Source: Phycobacter azelaicus (GTDB lineage: Bacteria; Pseudomonadota; Alphaproteobacteria; Rhodobacterales; Rhodobacteraceae). Taken from it: DNA of 64,000 nt. How positions within the stretch are numbered: the first letter of the stretch is position 1; each line of letters begins with the position of its first letter. The notes below the pieces were generated by a model. That model had not been told where the DNA came from, made no database searches, and was given only the letters and a program-made list of their open reading frames with translations. Positions 57,384-64,000 of this stretch are shown piece after piece. The stretch covers positions 1,892,001 through 1,956,000 of the forward strand of contig NZ_WKFH01000003.1 of the NCBI RefSeq assembly GCF_014884385.1, in the 5' to 3' direction. The position numbers and the translations under genes were made by a program.

Positions 57384-58120
57384 GCCGAAAGACGATTCTG
57401 ATCACGGGTGCCAGCTCGGGCATTGGCAAGGCGGTGGCGGAGCTGTTCCTGGCGCAGGGCTGGTCCGTGGGGCTGCTTGCACGCCGTGCCGACAAGCTGG
57501 CCGATGTGGCGCTGGGCCATGACCGCGCCTATGTGCTGCCCGCTGATGTGACCGATGCCACGGCTGTGGACCACGCGGTGAACAGCTTTGCCATGCAGGC
57601 GGGGCGGCTGGATGTGCTGTTCAACAACGCGGGTATCTTCACGCCCCCCGGCACCATCGACGAAATCGCGCTGGAAGACTGGCACGCCGCAGTGAACGTG
57701 AATCTCACCGGCATGTTCTTGGCGGCACGGGCAGCCTTCCGGCAGATGCGCCATCAGGCGCCTCAGGGCGGGCGGATCATCAACAACGGCTCCATCGCCG
57801 CCCATGTGCCGCGCCCCGGCTCGGTGCCCTATTCGGCAACCAAGGCGGCGATCACCGGCCTCACCCGCAGCCTGTCGCTGGACGGGCGCCCCTTTGACAT
57901 CGCCTGCGGGCAGATCGATATCGGCAATGCGCGCACGCCGATGGTAGAGGACCTGAGCCATCGCCATTCCATGGCCAATCCCGAAGGCGAGGCGATGCAG
58001 ACCTTCGCGGTAGAGGACGCGGCGCGCTCGGTCCTGCACATGGCCGAACTGCCGCTGGAGGCCAACGTGCAGTTCATGACGGTGATGGCCACCAAGATGC
58101 CCTATATCGGCCGGGGTTGA
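57380..58120 (+). CDS. Short-chain dehydrogenase/reductase
   Basis: A 246-residue classical SDR with GASSGIG (10-16), NNAG, NNGSIAAHV and the YSATK active site. Unlike phaB it has no acetoacetyl-CoA reductase features; substrate unknown. Coupled to the helicase gene by a four-base overlap. A two-hairpin repeat follows it. Confidence 0.88.
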   Translation: MSRKTILITGASSGIGKAVAELFLAQGWSVGLLARRADKLADVALGHDRAYVLPADVTDATAVDHAVNSFAMQAGRLDVLFNNAGIFTPPGTIDEIALEDWHAAVNVNLTGMFLAARAAFRQMRHQAPQGGRIINNGSIAAHVPRPGSVPYSATKAAITGLTRSLSLDGRPFDIACGQIDIGNARTPMVEDLSHRHSMANPEGEAMQTFAVEDAARSVLHMAELPLEANVQFMTVMATKMPYIGRG

Positions 58121-58138
58121 GGACGGTAGGGCGGGGCG

Positions 58139-58212
58139 CTCCCGCCCGTCTTCAAGCTGCTTGCGCAGCCCTCATCCCGTTGGGCCCGGCACCGCGCGGG
58201 GCGCGGCGCGGG
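58139..58212 (+). repeat. Two-hairpin dispersed repeat, copy 3
   Basis: CTCCCGCCCGTCTT, hairpin GCTGC-TT-GCGCAGC, then CGTTGGGCCCGGC leading into CCGCGC/GCGCGG-type pairs. Between two convergent genes, as is copy 2. Confidence 0.65.
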
Positions 58213-58251
58213 TTTCGAGAGGTAATGATCATTTCACCCGTGACCGAGGGG

Positions 58252-58668
58252 TTACCCATCCCGTCCTGGCTCGGCCGGGTTGCAGGAGAACAATGCGATC
58301 TTGTTGCCTTGCGGGTCGCGCAGGTAGCCGACAAAGAAACTGGGTCCATAGGCAGCGCGAAAGCCCGGTTGCCCTTCGTCGGTGCCGCCTGCGGCCAAGG
58401 CAGCGGCATGAAGGGTGCGGACCTGGTCCTGGCTGCGCGCCTCGAACGCCACCATCGCCCCGTTTCCAGCCGAGGCCGCTTCGCTATCGAAGGGAGGTTT
58501 GACGTAGAAATCAGGCTGAGTGGGCGACTGCCCCGGCTCAACCGGCAAGGCATAGCTTAGGCCCTCGCTTCCCTCCGACAGCTCATAGCCAAGGGCGGGC
58601 AGGAAGGCAGAATAGAACTGTTTGGCGCGCGGAATGTCATCAGCACCCACGGTCACATAGGCGATCAT
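58252..58668 (-). CDS. VOC (glyoxalase/bleomycin-resistance) family protein
   Basis: A 138-residue protein of two beta-alpha-beta-beta-beta units, beginning MIAYVTVGADDIPRAKQFYSAFL and containing SYALPVEPG, AAGGTDEGQPG and FFVGYLRDPQGNKIALFS. Family members are metal-dependent lyases, dioxygenases or binding proteins; substrate unknown. Confidence 0.88.
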   Translation of the reverse strand: MIAYVTVGADDIPRAKQFYSAFLPALGYELSEGSEGLSYALPVEPGQSPTQPDFYVKPPFDSEAASAGNGAMVAFEARSQDQVRTLHAAALAAGGTDEGQPGFRAAYGPSFFVGYLRDPQGNKIALFSCNPAEPGRDG

Positions 58669-58764
58669 GCAATCTGTCCCATTGCGCGATACACCTTGGT
58701 CCTTGGATGAAATCTCATCTGGGGTCCGTCATGACACCCGACGTGCAGGCACGGCACCGTTCGC

Positions 58765-59544
58765 CTACCTGTCCCGCAGAAGCTGGAAGGCCGCCGAGGC
58801 GCCCCAGCCTGCGAGGACGGCGATCACCAGCGACATGATCCCGTAGATGAAGGGCTGTTCGCGAGACAGCGCATAAAGGAACCGCTCGAGGCCGACTTTG
58901 CGCACGTCGATCACGGTCTCGTAGGCGGACACGACCTGGCCACCACGGGTCAGCAGGACGCGGGTCGTGTAGGCACCTTCGGTGAGGTTCGCAGGCATGT
59001 CGATCGCGGTGCGGAACAGGGTCTGCTGATCCACGGCAACGGTACTGGGTCGCAGCGAATAAAGCCCTTCGTCCTGGCGGATCCGCACCACAGCGTCGGC
59101 GAAGTCCTGCGCGCCGCGGATGTTCATCGCCGCCCCGACCGATCGGATCGCGCGCTCGACCGAAACGCGGTGGCGCAGATCCTCGGTATCGCTGAGCACG
59201 TCCTCGAAGGGGCCACTAGTGGCCACGGCGTAGAAACTGGGCGCAGAATCCACCAGCACGCTGTCGGCGTTGACCCAGATGCCCAACTTTTTCTCCTTGC
59301 GGCGCACGGTCACCGGAGAGGCAGGGCCGGCCACCGTCACGATCACTTCAAGCGGATCGGTGTCGGGGATGGGGGTTTCGCGCTTTACCGCGCCGAAGAT
59401 CAAAATTTCTGAGCCGTCAAAATCGGCGGTGATCGCAACGCGGTTCTGGCTGAGGCCGAGCACGACCTCTTCGCGCGCTTCGGCGGCGGAAAGTGCCGTT
59501 GCAGCAAAGAGCGTGCAGAGCAGGGCTGACAGCAGGCCGCGCAT
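58765..59544 (-). CDS. TIGR02186 family exported membrane protein
   Basis: A 259-residue protein with an N-terminal signal peptide (MRGLLSALLCTLFAATALSA), a periplasmic beta-rich domain and one C-terminal transmembrane helix (PFIYGIMSLVIAVLAGWGAS). Matches TIGR02186, a family of unknown function. Its start overlaps the stop of the upstream TSUP gene by one base, a pairing that suggests it is an accessory subunit of that transporter. Confidence 0.85.
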   Translation of the reverse strand: MRGLLSALLCTLFAATALSAAEAREEVVLGLSQNRVAITADFDGSEILIFGAVKRETPIPDTDPLEVIVTVAGPASPVTVRRKEKKLGIWVNADSVLVDSAPSFYAVATSGPFEDVLSDTEDLRHRVSVERAIRSVGAAMNIRGAQDFADAVVRIRQDEGLYSLRPSTVAVDQQTLFRTAIDMPANLTEGAYTTRVLLTRGGQVVSAYETVIDVRKVGLERFLYALSREQPFIYGIMSLVIAVLAGWGASAAFQLLRDR

Positions 59545-60464
59545 CAATGCCCCCCCGCAACGCCAAGCGAGAACAACTCGTCCGGCATGATGAGAAGGTC
59601 GAGACCCAGCTTGCCGCAGACTGCAAGGACCATGATCGCCAAGAGAATTCTCAGTTGCTCGGCCTTGAGGTAGGTGCCGATGCGGGTGCCGATCTGGGCG
59701 CCAATCACGCCGCCCACCAGCAGCAGCACCGCCAGCACGATGTCCACCGTGTAGTTGGTGGTCGCATGCAGCATGGTGGTAAAGCCGGTGACGAGGATAA
59801 TCTGGAAGAGCGAAGTGCCGACAACGACCTTGGTTGGCATTCCGAGGATGTAGATCATGGCAGGCACCATGATAAATCCACCGCCGACCCCCATGATGGC
59901 GGCCAGAATGCCGACAACGACACCAACCATGATCGGGGGGATGACCGAGATATAAAGCCCGGAGGTTCGGAACCGCATCTTGAAGGGTAAAGCATGCACC
60001 CAGCCGCGCTGGCGCCGTACCGGCGCGCCTGCGCCCGGCTTGCGGGATTTGCGCAGGGCATTGAGGCTTTCGATGAACATCAGCCCGCCCACAACGCCAA
60101 GAAAGACGACATAGCAAAGCTTGACCAGTAGATCGACCTGACCAAGCTCTTTGAGATGGTTGAAGACGACAACGCCGAGGGCCGCGCCAATGAGACCGCC
60201 CGCTTGCAAGACAAGCCCCATCTTTATGTCTACGGTACGCCTTCGAAAATGGGCCAGCACGCCGGAAAAGGAGGAGGCTACGATCTGGTTCGCTTCGGTT
60301 GCAACGGCCACCGCCGGGGGAATACCGATAAAAAACAGAAGCGGCGTCATCAGGAAGCCACCGCCAACGCCGAACATGCCGGATAAGATGCCAACCATTC
60401 CTCCAAGGCCCAGAAGAAGGAAGGCGTTGACCGAGACTTCGGCGATGGGAAGGTAGATCTGCAT
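59544..60464 (-). CDS. TSUP family (TauE/SafE) transporter
   Basis: A 306-residue membrane protein with about eight hydrophobic segments and the repeated GMFGVGGGFLMTPLL and GVGGGFIMVPAMIYILGMP motifs of the TSUP family. Probably exports sulfite or a related anion; substrate not shown. Coupled to the TIGR02186 gene. A second, only distantly similar TSUP protein is at 35292. Confidence 0.9.
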   Translation of the reverse strand: MQIYLPIAEVSVNAFLLLGLGGMVGILSGMFGVGGGFLMTPLLFFIGIPPAVAVATEANQIVASSFSGVLAHFRRRTVDIKMGLVLQAGGLIGAALGVVVFNHLKELGQVDLLVKLCYVVFLGVVGGLMFIESLNALRKSRKPGAGAPVRRQRGWVHALPFKMRFRTSGLYISVIPPIMVGVVVGILAAIMGVGGGFIMVPAMIYILGMPTKVVVGTSLFQIILVTGFTTMLHATTNYTVDIVLAVLLLVGGVIGAQIGTRIGTYLKAEQLRILLAIMVLAVCGKLGLDLLIMPDELFSLGVAGGH

Positions 60465-60640
60465 GATTCAGTTAGACCGCTTTGCCGTGGCAAAATCAAC
60501 TGGCGATGCCGCCCCGCAGCATTCAGGACCGATAAACCGGAGCGATCTGGACCTATGGCACTGAAAACGGTGAAGGATGAGGGCGCATTGAAAGGTCTGG
60601 GTCTCACGCAACCGCAGGTGAGCCGACTGCGCCAAAAGGA

Positions 60641-60669
60641 AAACCGCCCGGTGCGGATCCGGGCGGTTT
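60641..60669 (-). terminator. Terminator after the nucleoside ABC transporter genes
   Basis: Perfect 11-bp stem AAACCGCCCGG / CCGGGCGGTTT; T residues follow on the minus strand; 25 bp beyond the last stop. Confidence 0.88.
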
Positions 60670-60693
60670 CAAGGTCGAAAAATCAAGCTGTGA

Positions 60694-61701
60694 TCAGCGC
60701 TCCTTGACGTAGGGCTCTCCACCCGCGCGCGGCGGGATCGCCTTGCCGACAAAACCGGCCAGGATCACCACGGTCAGGATGTAGGGCAGGGCGTCCATCG
60801 CCTGCACCGGGATGGTGATTGTGCCAAGCTCGATGTTCTGGAAGCGCAGCGCAACGGCTTGCAACAGGCCGAACAACAGACAGGCTCCCATCGCGTGCCA
60901 GGGGCGCCACTTGGCAAAGATCAGCGCGGCCAGCGCGATGAAGCCGCGCCCGGCGGTCATGTCCTTGACGAAACCGGCCTGCAGGGCGGTTGCCAGATAG
61001 GCGCCTGCGATGCCGCACAACAGCCCGCAGATCGCCACCGCGGCAAAGCGCAGGCCGACGACCGACACCCCGGCTGTATCCACGGCCGCCGGGTTTTCCC
61101 CCACCGCGCGCAGGCGCAGGCCGAAGCGGGTGCGAAACAAAACCCACCAGGTGAGCGGCACGCAGAGGAAAGCGGCATAGACCAGGATCGAATGGCCCGA
61201 GAGCAGTTCGGAATAGATCTGCTGGATCATGCCTGCCTCGGCGATCAGCTCGGACAGGGGGCGTCCCGCCTCTGCCGCATCGCTGGGGCCGATGGCAAAG
61301 GGCAGCTCGATCCCGCCAAAGCGCCCCTCGGCCAGCAGCGAGGGCGTGCGCCCGCCTTGCTGGAACCAGTCCTGCGCGATCAGCACGGTCATGCCGGCGG
61401 CCAAGAAGTTGATGGCAACGCCCGAGATCAGCTGATTGCCCCGGAAGGTGATCGAGGCCACCCCGTGCAGCCCCGCCAATACCAGCGATGAGGCGATGCC
61501 CGACAGGAGCCCCAGCCAGACATTGCCGGTCAGCGCAGCGACAGCGGCAGAGAAGAAGGCCGCCATCAGCATCTTGCCCTCAAGGCCGATGTCGAAGATG
61601 CCCGCGCGCTCGGAATAAAGCCCGGCCAGACAGGCCAGCAGCAGCGGCGTTGCCAGACGGATGGTGCTGTCCAGCACCTGGATGATCGTCAGGGCGTCCA
61701 T
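60694..61701 (-). CDS. Nucleoside/purine-type ABC transporter permease (YufQ/NupQ-like)
   Basis: A 335-residue permease with about eight to ten hydrophobic segments, starting MDALTIIQVLDSTIRLATPLLL and including the GLYSERAGIFDIGLEGKM segment typical of the BMP-lipoprotein-dependent transporter family. Overlaps the upstream permease stop by one base. Last gene of the unit. Confidence 0.9.
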   Translation of the reverse strand: MDALTIIQVLDSTIRLATPLLLACLAGLYSERAGIFDIGLEGKMLMAAFFSAAVAALTGNVWLGLLSGIASSLVLAGLHGVASITFRGNQLISGVAINFLAAGMTVLIAQDWFQQGGRTPSLLAEGRFGGIELPFAIGPSDAAEAGRPLSELIAEAGMIQQIYSELLSGHSILVYAAFLCVPLTWWVLFRTRFGLRLRAVGENPAAVDTAGVSVVGLRFAAVAICGLLCGIAGAYLATALQAGFVKDMTAGRGFIALAALIFAKWRPWHAMGACLLFGLLQAVALRFQNIELGTITIPVQAMDALPYILTVVILAGFVGKAIPPRAGGEPYVKER

Positions 61702-62795
61702 CAGGCTTTCTCCTTCCGAAAGGCAAGGAAGAGCTTTTCAAGCGGCATCCGCACCATATTGTCGAGCGCCCCGGTAAAGAGGATCACCAAGGCCTGGATC
61801 ACCACGATCAATTCGCGCGGGATCGAGGTCCAGAGCGCCAGTTCCGCGCCGCCCTGATAGAGGAAGCCAAAGAGGATCGCGGCCAGGAAGACGCCAAAGG
61901 GATGGCTGCGGCCCATTAGGGCCACGGCGATGCCGATGAAACCGGCGCCCTCGGTGGAGTTCAGCACCAGACGCTCGGCCTCGCCCATGACGTTGTTGAT
62001 CGCCATCATGCCAGCCAGACCACCAGAAATCAGCATGGCGATCATGGTGATCTTCACCGGTGAAATCCCGGCATAAAGCGCGCCGGGCTCCGAATGGCCA
62101 TAAGCGCGGATCTCATAGCCCAGACGAGTGCGCCAGATTAGCAGCCACACGGCAAAACAGGCGGCGACGGCGACCAGAAGGCTGACGTTGGCCGGGGCGG
62201 ATTTCGAAAAAGCAATTCCAAAGGGCGCCAGCAGCTCATGCAAGCTGGGCAGGTGCACGGCTTCGGCAAAGCGCGCCGTGGCCGGGTCCATGGCACCTGC
62301 GGGCTTCAGTACATTGACCAGAACATAGTTCAGCACCGCAGCGGCGATAAAGTTGAACATGATGGTGGTGATCACGATATGGCTGCCGCGCTTGGCCTGC
62401 AGATAGGCTGGGATTGCGGCCCATGCTGCGCCAAACAGCGCCGCGCCGAGGGTGGCAAAGACCAGGGCGATCGACCAGTGCGGCCAGGGAATGTAGAGGC
62501 ATACCAAGGCAACACCGAGGCCGCCCAGCATCGCCTGACCTTCGCCGCCGATATTGAACATGCGGGCATGGAAGGCCACCGCGACGGCAAGGCCGGTGAA
62601 CAGGAAGTTCGTTGCGTAATAAAGCGTATAGCCCCAGCCATAGGTGGAGCCCAAAGCGCCGGTTACCATCATCTTGACGGCGGCGACCGGGTCTTCGCCG
62701 ATGGCGAGGATCACCAGGGCAGAGAGGATCGCCGCCAGCAGCAGGCTGATCAGCGGAATCAGGACCACGTCGGCCCATTTCGGCATCTTGTCCAT
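61701..62795 (-). CDS. Nucleoside/purine-type ABC transporter permease (YufP/NupP-like)
   Basis: A 364-residue permease with about ten hydrophobic segments and the FHARMFNIGGEGQAMLGG segment that defines this permease type; the RGSHIVITTIMFNFIA block is also conserved. The gene begins directly after the stop of the ATPase gene. With its partner it forms the heterodimeric channel. Confidence 0.9.
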   Translation of the reverse strand: MDKMPKWADVVLIPLISLLLAAILSALVILAIGEDPVAAVKMMVTGALGSTYGWGYTLYYATNFLFTGLAVAVAFHARMFNIGGEGQAMLGGLGVALVCLYIPWPHWSIALVFATLGAALFGAAWAAIPAYLQAKRGSHIVITTIMFNFIAAAVLNYVLVNVLKPAGAMDPATARFAEAVHLPSLHELLAPFGIAFSKSAPANVSLLVAVAACFAVWLLIWRTRLGYEIRAYGHSEPGALYAGISPVKITMIAMLISGGLAGMMAINNVMGEAERLVLNSTEGAGFIGIAVALMGRSHPFGVFLAAILFGFLYQGGAELALWTSIPRELIVVIQALVILFTGALDNMVRMPLEKLFLAFRKEKA

Positions 62796-64000
62796 TTACG
62801 CGGCCTCCCCCGCGACACCGGCCATCAACAGGCCCAGTTCCTTCTCATCAGTTTGATCTGCGGGACGTTCGCCCATGATCATGCCGTCAAACATCACCGC
62901 GACCCGGTCAGACAAGGACAGGATCTCTTCCAGCTCGACCGAGACCAGCAGGATCGCCTTGCCCTGATCGCGTAAGGCCACGATCTGCTTGTGAATGAAT
63001 TCGATGGCGCCAATGTCCACGCCGCGTGTGGGCTGGCCGACCAGCAACAGATCCGGGTTGCGCTCGATCTCACGCGCAACCACGATCTTCTGCTGGTTGC
63101 CGCCCGAGAAATTCTTGGCGGCAAGCCAGGGATCGGGCGGGCGGACGTCGAACTTTTCCATCTTGGCGGCGGTATCGGCGCGCAGGGCCGCGTTGTCCAT
63201 CAACAGGCCGCGTTGGTATTCCGGCGCGTGATGATAGCCGAAGGCGACGTTTTCCCAGGCGTGGAAGTCCATGATCAGGCCCTCGCGCTGGCGGTCCTCG
63301 GGCACATGGGCCACATGGGCGGTGCGGCGTGCGCGCCCGTCCGATCCCGCGCCCGACAGGGGCAGGGGCTGGCCATTGAGATGAATGGTGCCGGTGCCGG
63401 GGCGCATGCCGCCCAGCACCTCCAGCAGTTCGGACTGACCGTTGCCCGCAACGCCCGCGATGCCGAGGATCTCTCCGGCGCGCACGTTGAGGTCGATGCC
63501 TTTGACGCGCTCCACGCCTGCCTCGTCAACCACGCGGAGGTTCTCGACTTCCAAAATCGGCTTGCCGGGCTGGGCGGGCACCTTATCGACGCGCAACAGC
63601 ACCTTGCGGCCCACCATCAGTTCGGCCAAATGCTCGGGGTTGGTTTCGGAGGTCTTCACGGTCGCGGTCATCTCGCCGCGTCGCATGACGCTGACGGTAT
63701 CGGTCGCCTCCATAATTTCGCGTAGCTTGTGCGTGATCAGGATGATGGTCTTTCCTTCGGCGCGCAGGCGGTCAAGGATGCGGAACAGCTGGTCGGCCTC
63801 AGCCGGAGTCAGCACGCCGGTGGGCTCGTCCAGGATCAGGATCTCGGCCTTGCGGTATAGCGCCTTCAGGATCTCGACCCGCTGCTGCATGCCGACGCCG
63901 ATCTCGTCGATGCGCTTGTCGGGATCCACGAACAGCTCGTATTCCTCTTCCAGCGCCTTCAGCTCTTTGCGGGCACGCCGCAGCGAGGGCATCAGAAGGC
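62796..64000 (-). CDS. Nucleoside/purine-type ABC transporter ATPase, 5' end beyond the window
   Basis: Only the C-terminal 401 codons are visible. The protein has two ABC domains (sugar/nucleoside type, as YufO/NupO). Seen: signature and Walker B of the first domain (IGVGMQQRVEILKALY, LILDEPTGVLTP), then the second domain with degenerate Walker A GVAGNGQSE, FSGGNQQK signature and LLVGQPTRGVD. The Walker A of the first domain lies outside the window. A BMP-type binding lipoprotein is expected upstream. Confidence 0.9.
   Translation of the reverse strand, partial: LLMPSLRRARKELKALEEEYELFVDPDKRIDEIGVGMQQRVEILKALYRKAEILILDEPTGVLTPAEADQLFRILDRLRAEGKTIILITHKLREIMEATDTVSVMRRGEMTATVKTSETNPEHLAELMVGRKVLLRVDKVPAQPGKPILEVENLRVVDEAGVERVKGIDLNVRAGEILGIAGVAGNGQSELLEVLGGMRPGTGTIHLNGQPLPLSGAGSDGRARRTAHVAHVPEDRQREGLIMDFHAWENVAFGYHHAPEYQRGLLMDNAALRADTAAKMEKFDVRPPDPWLAAKNFSGGNQQKIVVAREIERNPDLLLVGQPTRGVDIGAIEFIHKQIVALRDQGKAILLVSVELEEILSLSDRVAVMFDGMIMGERPADQTDEKELGLLMAGVAGEAA

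Overview
The window looks like a chromosomal segment of a marine alphaproteobacterium of the Rhodobacteraceae (Roseobacter group; Phaeobacter, Leisingera or Ruegeria are the likeliest). This is inferred from the high G+C content, the gene order mcl2-nnrU-DUF1737-mch-sdhCDAB, the neighbouring ecm and ccr genes of the ethylmalonyl-CoA pathway, a luxR-luxI pair directly behind ccr, a 2-oxoglutarate dehydrogenase E2 with two lipoyl domains, and family-specific small proteins. No rRNA, tRNA, CRISPR array, insertion sequence or prophage was seen. Almost everything is core metabolism, densely packed, with gene ends often overlapping by 1-4 bases.

Layout. 1-2.1 kb: truncated polyprenyl diphosphate synthase, DUF2007 protein, tRNA-type N6-adenine methyltransferase, YdcH-like protein. 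2.2-4.4 kb: EamA exporter with its LysR regulator and a 48-residue protein. 4.4-6.6 kb: polyhydroxybutyrate precursor genes phaB and phaA, with TGC-type palindromes upstream that look like PhaR sites. 6.7-11 kb: degenerate EAL protein, then a co-directional block of TlpA-like thioredoxin, proline-rich 2-oxoglutarate/Fe(II) hydroxylase, small membrane protein and sterol-desaturase-type hydroxylase. 11-16 kb: argH, two tiny lipoproteins (the first LptM-like), a TetR/oxidoreductase divergon, lysA. 16-22.6 kb: DUF4175 protein, zinc-ribbon membrane protein, ftsE-ftsX-plsC-flavoprotein. 22.7-35.1 kb: minus-strand TCA block (lpdA, MAPEG, odhB, odhA, sucD, sucC, mdh), interrupted by a TetR/DUF4345 divergon and a low-G+C pentapeptide-repeat gene. 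35.3-36.4 kb: TSUP transporter and a secreted protein. 36.9-44.4 kb: mcl2, nnrU, mch, sdhC, sdhD, sdhA, a sulfotransferase-like gene, a micro-ORF, sdhB. 45-48.8 kb: ornithine decarboxylase with a structured leader, DUF1989 protein, purine nucleoside phosphorylase, H-NS-like protein. 48.9-55.8 kb: ecm, acyltransferase, ccr, luxR, luxI. 55.8-60.5 kb: RecD-like helicase, SDR, VOC protein, TIGR02186/TSUP pair. 60.7-64 kb: BMP-type nucleoside ABC transporter, truncated at the window edge.

How it fits together. PhaA and PhaB make and reduce acetoacetyl-CoA, which either becomes storage polymer or enters the ethylmalonyl-CoA pathway (Ccr, Ecm, Mch, Mcl2), whose products feed the TCA enzymes encoded beside them. 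The sequence supports shared control of the TCA part: sucCD and sdhCDAB carry the same pair of TGTGATCAC elements, 21 bp apart and at about the same distance from the start codon.

The less expected features are this paired operator; a dispersed two-hairpin repeat family (three copies) and a REP-like family (three copies); a hairpin that would bury the ribosome-binding site of the H-NS-like gene; a prolyl-hydroxylase-like enzyme carrying its own proline-rich tail; a sulfotransferase-like gene and micro-ORF inside the sdh operon; and a TetR gene with three operators, one lying on its own start codon.
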